A model generated the notes under the pieces. It was not told where the DNA came from, did not search any database, and saw only the letters and a program-made list of their open reading frames with translations. A stretch of DNA of 64,000 bases from UBA7236 sp044227505 (GTDB lineage: Bacteria > Bacteroidota > Bacteroidia > Chitinophagales > BACL12). Both the position numbers and the translations under genes were made by a program. The stretch covers positions 44,484-108,483 of the forward strand of contig JBGAWP010000006.1 of NCBI GenBank assembly GCA_044227505.1, written 5' to 3'. Shown here piece by piece: positions 25,278 through 33,122 of this stretch (positions are counted from its first letter, which is position 1; every line of letters starts with the position of its first letter).

Positions 25278-27155
25278 ATGTCAGTAGAAACAACTTTACA
25301 TTCAACTCATGTTGAAACACACGATGCCGGTCATGGTCACGATGATCATCATCACCATCAAAGTTTCATCAGGAAATATATATTCAGTGAGGATCACAAA
25401 ACAATATCCAAACAATTCCTGATAACAGGGATGATATGGGCTATTGTTGGTGGTTTGCTTTCTGTTTTATTCAGAATTCAACTCGGATATCCCGATGCAG
25501 ACCTTACCTGGATAAAACCATTACTTGGTAAATGGATAACTGCTGAAGGTCAGATCGCACCGGAATTCTATAATGCATTAATTACGATGCACGGAACAAT
25601 TCTCGTGTTCTTCGTATTAACTGCGGGATTGAGCGGAACTTTCGCAAATTTTTTAATTCCATTGATGATCGGAGCGCGTGATATGGCATCCGGTTTTCTT
25701 AATATGTTGTCGTATTGGTTCTTCTTTATTGCAAGTATTGTAATGGCAGTTTCATTCTTTCTTGCAACGGGACCGGCATCAGGTGGTTGGACGGCTTATC
25801 CTCCGCTCAACGCATTACATAATGCAGCATCAGGTAGTGTGGCGGGTGTCGATTATTGGTTGATCTCTATGGCACTCTTTATTGTATCATCCCTGCTTGC
25901 AGGTTTGAATTATATTACAACAATTATCAATCTCAGAACAAAAGGAATGAAGATGTTTCGTCTTCCACTTCCTATATGGGCATTATTATTAACGGCTGTG
26001 ATCGGGGTATTATCATTCCCGGTATTATTATCAGCAGCAGTATTATTATTATTCGATAGAAATTTAGGAACAAGTTTTTACCTCGACCAAATAAATCTCG
26101 GTGGTGAACCACTTGCAAATTCAGGCGGTAGTCCGATATTATACGAACATTTATTCTGGTTCCTTGGCCACCCGGAGGTGTACATTATTATCTTGCCGGC
26201 CATGGGAATTGTGTCGGAAGTATTATCCGTTCATTCCCGAAAACCTATTTTCGGATATTCAGCGATGATCTATTCGTTGCTCGCAATTACCGTTCTATCA
26301 TTTATCGTTTGGGCGCATCACATGTTCATGACCGGTATGAATCCATTTATCGGATCCATATTCGTGATCTTTACTTTGATCATCGCAGTTCCATCTGCCA
26401 TTAAGGTGTTTAACTGGCTAACTACATTATGGAAAGGAGATATTCGACTAAATCCGCAAATGCTTTTTGCGATAGGATTTGTTTCACTATTTATTTCCGG
26501 GGGATTAACGGGTATATTTTTAGGAAACTCCGCAATCGATATCCGATTACATGATACCTATTTTGTTGTTGCGCATTTCCATCTTGTAATGGGTGTTGCT
26601 GCATTCTTCGGAATGTTCGCCGGGGTATACCACTGGTTTCCAAAAATGTTTGGGCGATACATGAACCAAACCTTAGGGTTTATTCACTTTTGGGGAACCA
26701 TTGTTGCCGCATATTTAATATTTTACCCTATGCACTTTGAAATTGCATTGCCAAGAAGGTATTATACACACTCCGGTTTTGAAACCTTTGCGGGTTTTGA
26801 AAGTTTGAATATGTTTATTTCCACTGTTGCAATTATTTCATTTGCATTGCAATTGTTATTTGTATTTAATTTCTTTTATAGCATTTGGTACGGAAGAAAA
26901 GTGAGAGAAAAAAATCCTTACAACGCAAACACTTTGGAATGGACAACACCAATTCGTCCGGGTCACGGAAACTGGCCGGGAGAATTACCGGAAGTACACC
27001 GTTGGCCTTATGACTATAATAAACACGGAAGAGAATTTATTCCTCAAACTGAACCATTGAGTCAATATGAAATTGAACATGGAGAACATGGGGATGAAGG
27101 CGACAGCGATATTATTAAAAAGGATGAAAGAGACCATAAAGACGATCACGTTTAA
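25278..27155 (+). CDS. coxA: Cytochrome c oxidase subunit I
   Basis: The catalytic heme-copper subunit (625 residues from the ATG at 25278; a TTG at 25254 would overlap coxB). It shows GHPEVY (CuB His, the D-channel Glu and the cross-linked Tyr), the AHHMFMTGMNP pair of CuB histidines, the K-channel Lys in SAIKVFNW, and HDTYFVVAHFHLVMG with the heme ligands. This is an A1-type heme-copper oxidase. The N-terminus (HVETHDAGHGHDDHHHHQ) and the C-terminal tail are unusually rich in His, Asp and Glu, which could bind metal. Confidence 0.96.
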   Translation: MSVETTLHSTHVETHDAGHGHDDHHHHQSFIRKYIFSEDHKTISKQFLITGMIWAIVGGLLSVLFRIQLGYPDADLTWIKPLLGKWITAEGQIAPEFYNALITMHGTILVFFVLTAGLSGTFANFLIPLMIGARDMASGFLNMLSYWFFFIASIVMAVSFFLATGPASGGWTAYPPLNALHNAASGSVAGVDYWLISMALFIVSSLLAGLNYITTIINLRTKGMKMFRLPLPIWALLLTAVIGVLSFPVLLSAAVLLLFDRNLGTSFYLDQINLGGEPLANSGGSPILYEHLFWFLGHPEVYIIILPAMGIVSEVLSVHSRKPIFGYSAMIYSLLAITVLSFIVWAHHMFMTGMNPFIGSIFVIFTLIIAVPSAIKVFNWLTTLWKGDIRLNPQMLFAIGFVSLFISGGLTGIFLGNSAIDIRLHDTYFVVAHFHLVMGVAAFFGMFAGVYHWFPKMFGRYMNQTLGFIHFWGTIVAAYLIFYPMHFEIALPRRYYTHSGFETFAGFESLNMFISTVAIISFALQLLFVFNFFYSIWYGRKVREKNPYNANTLEWTTPIRPGHGNWPGELPEVHRWPYDYNKHGREFIPQTEPLSQYEIEHGEHGDEGDSDIIKKDERDHKDDHV

Positions 27156-27158
27156 TTA

Positions 27159-28052
27159 ATGAATAGAGAAACATCCATATCAAAAACAGGGTTGCTCAAA
27201 ACGATCGCAGCTAAACTAAAGGATTATCAGATCCTTGTAAAGTTCAGGTTGAGTTTTATCGTGGTGTTCAGTGCTGGAATTGGGTATTTATTTGCAGGTG
27301 GAGATCAAAATCAGTTTTTATTATTTCTTTTAGGCGGATTTTTGATAACAGCTGCTTCAAATGCATTAAATCAAATTATCGAATCAGATACCGATAAATT
27401 GATGAGCAGAACCGCTGATCGTCCGCTTGCAGCTGCCCGTATGCAAAATACAGAGGCGATTATTGCTGCAGGTATCATGGCGATATCAGGCATTGCAATT
27501 TTATGGATATTCTTTAACACCCTTAGTGCATTATTAGGAGCACTTTCGCTCATCAGTTATGCATTTATTTATACTCCGATGAAAAAGATTTCTCCGATAG
27601 CAGTTTTTATCGGTGCATTTCCCGGAGCTATGCCACCACTGATCGGTTTTGCAGCAGCATTTGGCCAGATAAATGATCTTGCTATATTATTATTTGCACT
27701 GCAATTTGTTTGGCAATTCCCGCATTTTTGGGCAATTGCATGGGTTTCGTGTGAAGATTATGCTAAGGCAGGATTCCATTTATTGCCTTCTGCCGACGGA
27801 AGATCTAAAACCACCGCAACACATATCGTTATTTATACACTGCTTTTATTACCTGTAAGTTTAATAATGTATTTTATGGGTTATACAGGTTTGATATCAG
27901 CAATTATTGTATTTATAACAGGATTGTTGTTTTTATTACAAGCAATACATTTATATAGAACATGCGAAACTAAAGAGGCGCGTAAATTAATGTTTGGATC
28001 ATTTTTGTATTTACCTGTAGTGCTAATTGCTTTATTAATTGATAAATTGTAA
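27159..28052 (+). CDS. ctaB: Protoheme IX farnesyltransferase (heme O synthase)
   Basis: Inner-membrane prenyltransferase that converts heme B to heme O for the oxidase. It has 297 residues with about nine membrane segments. The two Asp-rich regions are visible: NALNQIIESDTDKLMSRTADRPL near residues 68-88, and the loop WAIAWVSCEDYAKAGFHLLPSADGR near 190-213. It starts four bases after coxA. Heme A synthase (ctaA) is not in the window, so the A-type heme needs a gene elsewhere. Confidence 0.94.
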   Translation: MNRETSISKTGLLKTIAAKLKDYQILVKFRLSFIVVFSAGIGYLFAGGDQNQFLLFLLGGFLITAASNALNQIIESDTDKLMSRTADRPLAAARMQNTEAIIAAGIMAISGIAILWIFFNTLSALLGALSLISYAFIYTPMKKISPIAVFIGAFPGAMPPLIGFAAAFGQINDLAILLFALQFVWQFPHFWAIAWVSCEDYAKAGFHLLPSADGRSKTTATHIVIYTLLLLPVSLIMYFMGYTGLISAIIVFITGLLFLLQAIHLYRTCETKEARKLMFGSFLYLPVVLIALLIDKL

Positions 28053-28061
28053 AAAAATATA

Positions 28062-28658
28062 ATGTCAGAATTAATACATAAACGATTTATTGTCCATCCA
28101 TATAAATTTAATATGTGGATTGCAATAGTGTCAATGGTAATGGCATTTGCTGCTCTTACCAGTGCTTATGTGGTTAAAAGAGGAGATGTTAATGTTTGGA
28201 ATGTTATTCAATTACCCAAAATATTTATTACAAGCACTGTTGTAATTATATTGAGCAGCATTTTTATGCATGCAGCCTATTTATCATTTAAAACTGGCAG
28301 AGTTAGTTTATACAGGGGATTTATTATTATGGCCTTTATTTGTGGTGCATCGTTTCTAACATTACAAATTCAGGGATGGTCACAATTAATAAATGCAGGT
28401 ATTGATCTTGGATCAAATGTTTCCAATTCATTTGTATATGTAATAACGGGAGCTCATTTTGTGCATGTGTTAGGCGGAGTTATAGCCTTATTGGTTTTTT
28501 CAATAATGGCATTTACAAAATATAAAATAACAAATAGATCAGAAAGTCAAACACCGGATAAAAACAATCTTGTCAGCGTAGAAGTTATGATGACCTACTG
28601 GCATTTTGTGGATATTTTATGGGTGTATTTATATATTTTCTTAATATTAAACAATTAA
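28062..28658 (+). CDS. Heme-copper oxidase subunit III-family protein (first copy)
   Basis: A membrane protein of 198 residues and five predicted helices. It carries the subunit III family pattern: GAHFVHVLGGVIALLVF near residue 130 and the C-terminal YWHFVDILWVYLYIFL. It lacks the first two helices of classical seven-helix subunit III, as in other bacterial short forms. A second family member follows after ten bases; the two together may replace a single long subunit III. Confidence 0.88.
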   Translation: MSELIHKRFIVHPYKFNMWIAIVSMVMAFAALTSAYVVKRGDVNVWNVIQLPKIFITSTVVIILSSIFMHAAYLSFKTGRVSLYRGFIIMAFICGASFLTLQIQGWSQLINAGIDLGSNVSNSFVYVITGAHFVHVLGGVIALLVFSIMAFTKYKITNRSESQTPDKNNLVSVEVMMTYWHFVDILWVYLYIFLILNN

Positions 28659-28668
28659 ATAAAATACT

Positions 28669-29343
28669 TTGGAAGCAACTGCAAAACCAACTGCAAAAGA
28701 ACTATGGGACGGAGGCGATTCGCCTTTTAGGGTGAGCTATGGGAAGATCATGATGTGGTATTTTCTTATCAGTGATACCTTTACTTTTGCCGGCTTACTT
28801 ATTTCCTATGGTGCAATTCGCACGAGTCATGCTAAACATGACCCAACGAATATTCACTCGTGGCCCGACCCGAATGAAGTATTCAACGCAGGTCCGGGCT
28901 TCCATCACGCTCCGTTGATTTTCGTAACATTTATGACATTTACGCTCATTTTGAGTTCTGTTACTATGGTGAGAGCTGTGCAGGAAGGTCACAATATGAA
29001 CCGTCAGGGTGTTATGAAGTGGATGATCTTTACAATTATCGGCGGATTGGTTTTCGTATTCAGTCAGGCTTGGGAATGGACGCACCTTATTCATGAAGGC
29101 ATGACCCCAACCACAAACCCATTTGGTGCAACATCCTTCGGCGCTCTGTTCTTTTTAATTACAGGATTCCATGGATTTCACGTTAGCGTGGGTGTTTTAC
29201 TAAACAGCTGGGCTTTATTTGCAACCTATAAAGGAGTATTTGAAAAACGCGGACATTATGAAATGATCGAAAAATTAGGGCTTTACTGGCACTTTGTAGA
29301 TCTTGTTTGGGTTTATGTATTTCTTGCATTTTATTTATTCTAA
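28669..29343 (+). CDS. ctaE: Cytochrome c oxidase subunit III (second copy, TTG start)
   Basis: A 224-residue membrane subunit with the full C-terminal family signature: LITGFHGFHVSVGVLLNSW near 163-181 and LYWHFVDLVWVYVFLAFYLF at the end. No upstream ATG exists in frame before a stop, and the next internal Met residues lie in the first helix. The TTG at 28669 (TTG GAA GCA ACT) is therefore the likely start, giving an N-terminus EATAKPTAKELWDGG. It is transcribed with the preceding copy. Confidence 0.9.
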   Translation: MEATAKPTAKELWDGGDSPFRVSYGKIMMWYFLISDTFTFAGLLISYGAIRTSHAKHDPTNIHSWPDPNEVFNAGPGFHHAPLIFVTFMTFTLILSSVTMVRAVQEGHNMNRQGVMKWMIFTIIGGLVFVFSQAWEWTHLIHEGMTPTTNPFGATSFGALFFLITGFHGFHVSVGVLLNSWALFATYKGVFEKRGHYEMIEKLGLYWHFVDLVWVYVFLAFYLF

Positions 29344-29361
29344 AAAAAATATTGATAGCGT

Positions 29362-29697
29362 ATGTCACATTTAACAAGAGAAGAATCAAGGAAAAGAGTT
29401 TGGAAAGTATGCGGAATTCTCGCAGTGGTAACTGCAGTAGAAATTGCAGCTGCTTTGTCGCATTATAAATTTTTTCATGAGTCTCCGAAGATGCTGCTGA
29501 ATATATTATTCATTGTATTAAGTGCTGCGAAAGCATATTATATCATGAGTGAATTCATGCATCTTAAATATGAATTAAAGGCAATGGCTGTAACTATTTT
29601 AGCACCCTTCTTATTTTTGGTTTGGGGTATAATTGCATTCCTTTGGGAAGGAAATTATTGGTTGAGTGCAAAGGAATTCTGGGATATACTTAGATAA
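29362..29697 (+). CDS. Cytochrome c oxidase subunit IV-like membrane protein
   Basis: A small protein of 111 residues with three predicted membrane helices (about 12-32, 43-62, 75-95), the form of prokaryotic cytochrome oxidase subunit IV proteins (COX4_pro). The core KAYYIMSEFMHLKYELKAM near residue 58 is typical. Its place directly after subunit III supports a structural role in the oxidase. Confidence 0.87.
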   Translation: MSHLTREESRKRVWKVCGILAVVTAVEIAAALSHYKFFHESPKMLLNILFIVLSAAKAYYIMSEFMHLKYELKAMAVTILAPFLFLVWGIIAFLWEGNYWLSAKEFWDILR

Positions 29698-29699
29698 TT

Positions 29700-30344
29700 A
29701 TGGCAAAAAAAAAGGGGCGCTTATGGGTAGCGGTAATGCTCTTCATGATCGTTATTCTTCCTTTGATTTCAGTTATTTTACTTCAGAAGGGTTTTAAGGT
29801 AAGAGAGGAGGCCCCTGCCAGTAGCAGGCTGATCCAAACGGATCTTCAACAAATACCGGATTATTTTACGATCTCGCATCGCGGTGATACCATTACCAAA
29901 CAAAAGATGCACAACAAGGTAATCCTTCTCGATTTCGCATCCTATTCCTGTGGAACCACCAACGATGCACGTGAAAGAAAATTATTTGAGATCCAGGAAG
30001 ATTATTATGGAAAAACAAAGGCTTTTCGAATTCTTACGCATACACTACAGCCTGCTCAAGACCTTACACCTCAGTTAAAGTTAATGGCTGAAAGGTACGC
30101 CGCTCGCGAAATATGGCATTTTTTATCAGATACTGATTCTTCCTCAATAAGACTTTTTGATTTTTGTAACAAATCCACAAATAATATTGTTTTTTCTGAA
30201 ACTGATTATGCCTGCCCGAGGTTTGTTTATCTGATAGATGGCGAAGGAAACCTGAGAGGTGTTTATGATCCGTTGGATGTAAAACAAAATCAAGACCTGT
30301 ATAACGACCTTTTATTCTTATTGAATAAGCTGGACCTTAAATGA
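29700..30344 (+). CDS. SCO-fold thioredoxin-like protein lacking the CxxxC copper site
   Basis: A 214-residue protein with one N-terminal membrane anchor (about 8-28) and a periplasmic thioredoxin-like domain aligned by eye with the SCO1 gene that follows. Where the true SCO has CEAYC, this protein has SYSCGTTNDA with a single Cys, so the paired cysteines are missing. The tail (PRFVYLIDGEGNLRGVYD) keeps the SCO pattern, although the His ligand of SCO1 is not obvious. Its last four bases overlap the next start (ATGA). It may be a paralogue with a non-copper or redox role. Confidence 0.75.
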   Translation: MAKKKGRLWVAVMLFMIVILPLISVILLQKGFKVREEAPASSRLIQTDLQQIPDYFTISHRGDTITKQKMHNKVILLDFASYSCGTTNDARERKLFEIQEDYYGKTKAFRILTHTLQPAQDLTPQLKLMAERYAAREIWHFLSDTDSSSIRLFDFCNKSTNNIVFSETDYACPRFVYLIDGEGNLRGVYDPLDVKQNQDLYNDLLFLLNKLDLK

Positions 30345-31006
30345 ACAAAAAAAATAATCTTATTATTGGTGGAGTAGTGGGAGTGGCTTTTATCCTCTTT
30401 TTTATTTTTGTATATCTCCCTTATGCCGACAAACAGAAAAACTTAAATAAGGTTTCTGAATCCATGCAGTTTTCTTCCTTTTTGCGCGATTCTGTAAATC
30501 ATATTCCTGAATTTGTTTTTGTAGATCAGAATGGAAAAGAGATATCCAATAAGGATGTGGAAGGAAAAGTTTTTGTTGCAGATTTTTTTTATACAACCTG
30601 CGAGGCTTATTGCCCGATCACAACTGCGCAATTGGCCATTGTTCAGAATTCTATTAATTCATCAACTCCATTCAAAATATTATCCTTTTCACTGAATCCT
30701 GAAAGTGATTCTATCCCGGTATTGAAAAAATTTGCTGAACAATATGGTGCAAAGGATAAAACATGGCATTTTTTACGAGGCAAACAGGACGACATCTTTA
30801 CAATTGGCGAAAATGGGTTTTATACTATTGTTCAGGATGCACAAGGTTCATTTGAAGGGCATTCAGATAAATTTACCCTCGTAGATAAAAGTGGAAATAT
30901 CCGTGGATTTTATAAAGGAACAGATTCTATTGAAGTGAAAGCACTTATTATGGATATTAATTACCTACTGCTAAAAGATAAAGAGCATGAACGAAAAAAC
31001 AATTAA
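30341..31006 (+). CDS. SCO1/SenC copper chaperone
   Basis: A membrane-anchored periplasmic protein of 221 residues that delivers copper to, or reduces, the CuA site of subunit II. It has one helix at about 7-28, then the SCO domain with FYTTCEAYCPI (CxxxC near residues 87-91) and a His in the GHSDKFTLVDKSGNIRGFY stretch near 170. It is coupled to the preceding SCO-like gene by an ATGA overlap. It overlaps the DUF420 gene by 20 bases. Confidence 0.92.
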   Translation: MNKKNNLIIGGVVGVAFILFFIFVYLPYADKQKNLNKVSESMQFSSFLRDSVNHIPEFVFVDQNGKEISNKDVEGKVFVADFFYTTCEAYCPITTAQLAIVQNSINSSTPFKILSFSLNPESDSIPVLKKFAEQYGAKDKTWHFLRGKQDDIFTIGENGFYTIVQDAQGSFEGHSDKFTLVDKSGNIRGFYKGTDSIEVKALIMDINYLLLKDKEHERKNN

Positions 31007-31550
31007 TCGAATCATATTTATTATATCTATTGCAGTTCCGCTTTTAGTTGCAACATTATTTTATACACCTTCCATCCACCTTAATATCAATACTTCGTTC
31101 TTGCCGAAATTTCACGCTATGCTTAATTCCGGGGTGGCTGTTTTTTTGTTATTGGGATTGTATTTTATAAAAAATAAAAATCGCAAAGCACATAAGATCA
31201 GTATGATGAGTGCTTTTTCTTTATCGGCTCTTTTTTTGATCTCGTATGTTTTATATCATTCATCAACCGATGCAACGATCTTTGGCGACAGTAATTTTGA
31301 CGGAGTTTTGGGTGAGGATGAAAAGGCAGCTTTGGGGACTGAAAAAACGGTTTATTATATCATTTTGATTTCCCATATCATATTAGCGGCAGCCATTTTG
31401 CCATTTATTTTGATTACCTTATCAAGGGCGCTTACCGAAAAATTTGACAAACACCGCAAAATCGCACGAATTACATGGCCTTTATGGTTTTATGTGGCTG
31501 TTACAGGAGTGGTGGTTTATTTCATGATCGCTCCCTATTATCCGCATTAA
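30987..31550 (+). CDS. DUF420 membrane protein (oxidase assembly-type)
   Basis: A polytopic protein of 187 residues with about five helices. It matches the DUF420 family: NINTSFLPKFHAMLNSGVAVFLLLGLYFIKNKNRKAHKISMMSAFSLSALFLISYVLYH near residues 29-90, and HKKIARITWPLWFYVAVTGVVVY-type end (here HRKIARITWPLWFYVAVTGVVVY). The staphylococcal DUF420 protein CtaM is needed for heme-A oxidase maturation, which agrees with its position here. Its start overlaps the SCO1 gene. Confidence 0.87.
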   Translation: MNEKTINRIIFIISIAVPLLVATLFYTPSIHLNINTSFLPKFHAMLNSGVAVFLLLGLYFIKNKNRKAHKISMMSAFSLSALFLISYVLYHSSTDATIFGDSNFDGVLGEDEKAALGTEKTVYYIILISHIILAAAILPFILITLSRALTEKFDKHRKIARITWPLWFYVAVTGVVVYFMIAPYYPH

Positions 31551-31566
31551 TTTGTAATTTTGTAGT

Positions 31567-31821
31567 ATGAAATACAGAGGTCTTATCATCACAATATTAT
31601 TCCTCTTTTTAGCATTTGCGCACTCAGAATTATCTGCCCAGTGTGCTATGTGCAAAGCTTCCGCGGAAGCCGGAAATACCGATGGTAATCTGCAAAGTGC
31701 AACCCTTAACTACGGTATCATGTATCTTTTGGTAATGCCCTATCTTGCCTTTTGTGTGATTGGATATTTGTGGTATCGCAATTATAAGAGGAAGAAGAAA
31801 GAAGGATCATTAGGGGCTTAA
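31567..31821 (+). CDS. Small CxxC membrane protein at the end of the oxidase operon
   Basis: An 84-residue protein: signal or first helix (about 5-25, ending LSAQ), then CAMCKASAEAG with a CxxC motif right after the predicted cleavage site. A second helix follows at about 50-68 with a basic KRKKK tail. It follows DUF420 by 16 bases and closes the operon. The pattern suggests a periplasmic thiol or metal site held to the membrane, possibly an oxidase assembly factor. That function is inference; I know no characterised member. Confidence 0.75.
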   Translation: MKYRGLIITILFLFLAFAHSELSAQCAMCKASAEAGNTDGNLQSATLNYGIMYLLVMPYLAFCVIGYLWYRNYKRKKKEGSLGA

Positions 31822-32364
31822 ATAGTTTCATTCAATTCAAAAACCCTCCTTGCATCAGAATTCTCATTTGGGCTAAAGCCCGTGGTTAGGTTCTTTATTT
31901 GTCCGTGGGTTAAAACCTACGGCTATTGGAAAAAAATTGCTCATGAGAAAGAACACATGTTATAAATATGGGTTAATTCACATTCAAACATTCAAATAAA
32001 ATAAAACTATCCAAAAACTACATAAAAAAATCAATAACCCCCGGCTTCAGCCGGTGGGTAAGATCACACACCCGCAACCGGGCTTTAGCCCAAATCGAAG
32101 ATCATCAATGTCGGCATAATGAATCATAATACTGAAAAAGTAAAATGCTCTTCAATCACCTACAGATTTTCAAAAAAATAAAACTATCCAAACGCCACAT
32201 AAAAAATAAATCAATAACCCCCGGCTTCAGCCGGTGGGTAAGATCACACACCCCCAAACGGGCTTTAGCCCAAATCGAAGACCATCAATGATAGCGTAAT
32301 GTATCAATAGAATGAACCTCCACCGAAACATCTGCGACAAAACATCTTCTCAAATAATAATGAT
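31822..32364. other. Repeat-filled intergenic region between the oxidase operon and the SDR gene
   Basis: No gene is seen. The stretch contains several hairpins (GGGCTAAAGCCC at 31870, and the motifs within the 180-bp tandem listed separately) and AT-rich spacers. Confidence 0.7.
31995..32300. repeat. Tandem REP-like element, 180-bp period
   Basis: Two near-identical copies of about 125 bases (about 31999-32110 and 32177-32290) have their cores exactly 180 bases apart (32041 and 32221). Each core has a CCGGCTTCAGCCGG hairpin and a GGGCTTTAGCCC hairpin, separated by about 25 bases. A related single GGGCTAAAGCCC element is at 31869-31880. Confidence 0.9.
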
Positions 32365-33066
32365 TTAAATATCCCCCAACATCGGCCGTATCAAAATTTC
32401 TTCCACCACACTTCTTTCAGATATTTCCCATGCATTGTAAATTAAACTTGCTACATCTTCCACGGCGATAAAACGATTTTCAGGTAGATCAGTTCCTGCC
32501 CACGATTCCGTTAAAACTGCTCCGGGTATCACGGCAGTAACTCTGATATTATATTGCATAAGTTCCTTCCTCAAATTTTTCGTAAGTCCCAATAATGCGA
32601 ATTTAGATATCGCATACGAACCACCTGCATCATATGCATTTATACTCGCAACACTGCATAAATTAAAAATATGTCCGCGTTTATTTTTTTTCATTTCTGG
32701 CGCGATACTGCGAATTAAATGATACACACTGTACAAATTTGTGTCTATCAGATTCTCCAAAGTGCCATCCGGTTCATCACAAATTGTTCCGGGGAGAAAT
32801 ACTCCTGCATTATTTATTAAAATATCAACCTTTCCTAAATTTTGCAGACAAAATTCTGCAAAAGCCAATACCTTCGATTTTTTTGATACATCACAAGGTT
32901 GTACATACACCTTAATTTTGTCGTTTAAAGCGCTTAATTCGTTTTTAAGCGCTTCCAGGTCCTGTTTATTTCTAGCGCAGGCGCAGATGTCGAATCCTTT
33001 TGATGCAAACAAGTTTGCTACAGCCCTTCCTATGCCTTTTGTGGCGCCGGTAATTATGATATTCAT
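32365..33066 (-). CDS. Short-chain dehydrogenase/reductase
   Basis: An NAD(P)-dependent oxidoreductase of 233 residues with TGATKGIG (about 6-13), INNAG near 86, the catalytic Ser in the NLCSVASINAYDAGG stretch, and YAISK near 150. The substrate cannot be told. It resembles sepiapterin-reductase-like and other small SDRs more than FabG, lacking the tail typical of FabG. It is divergent from priA across 56 bases. Confidence 0.88.
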   Translation of the reverse strand: MNIIITGATKGIGRAVANLFASKGFDICACARNKQDLEALKNELSALNDKIKVYVQPCDVSKKSKVLAFAEFCLQNLGKVDILINNAGVFLPGTICDEPDGTLENLIDTNLYSVYHLIRSIAPEMKKNKRGHIFNLCSVASINAYDAGGSYAISKFALLGLTKNLRKELMQYNIRVTAVIPGAVLTESWAGTDLPENRFIAVEDVASLIYNAWEISERSVVEEILIRPMLGDI

Positions 33067-33122
33067 TGGTTGAAAGTAAGATTAATTAAATAGTTTTACA
33101 AAATAAATAAATTAAACCGGGA

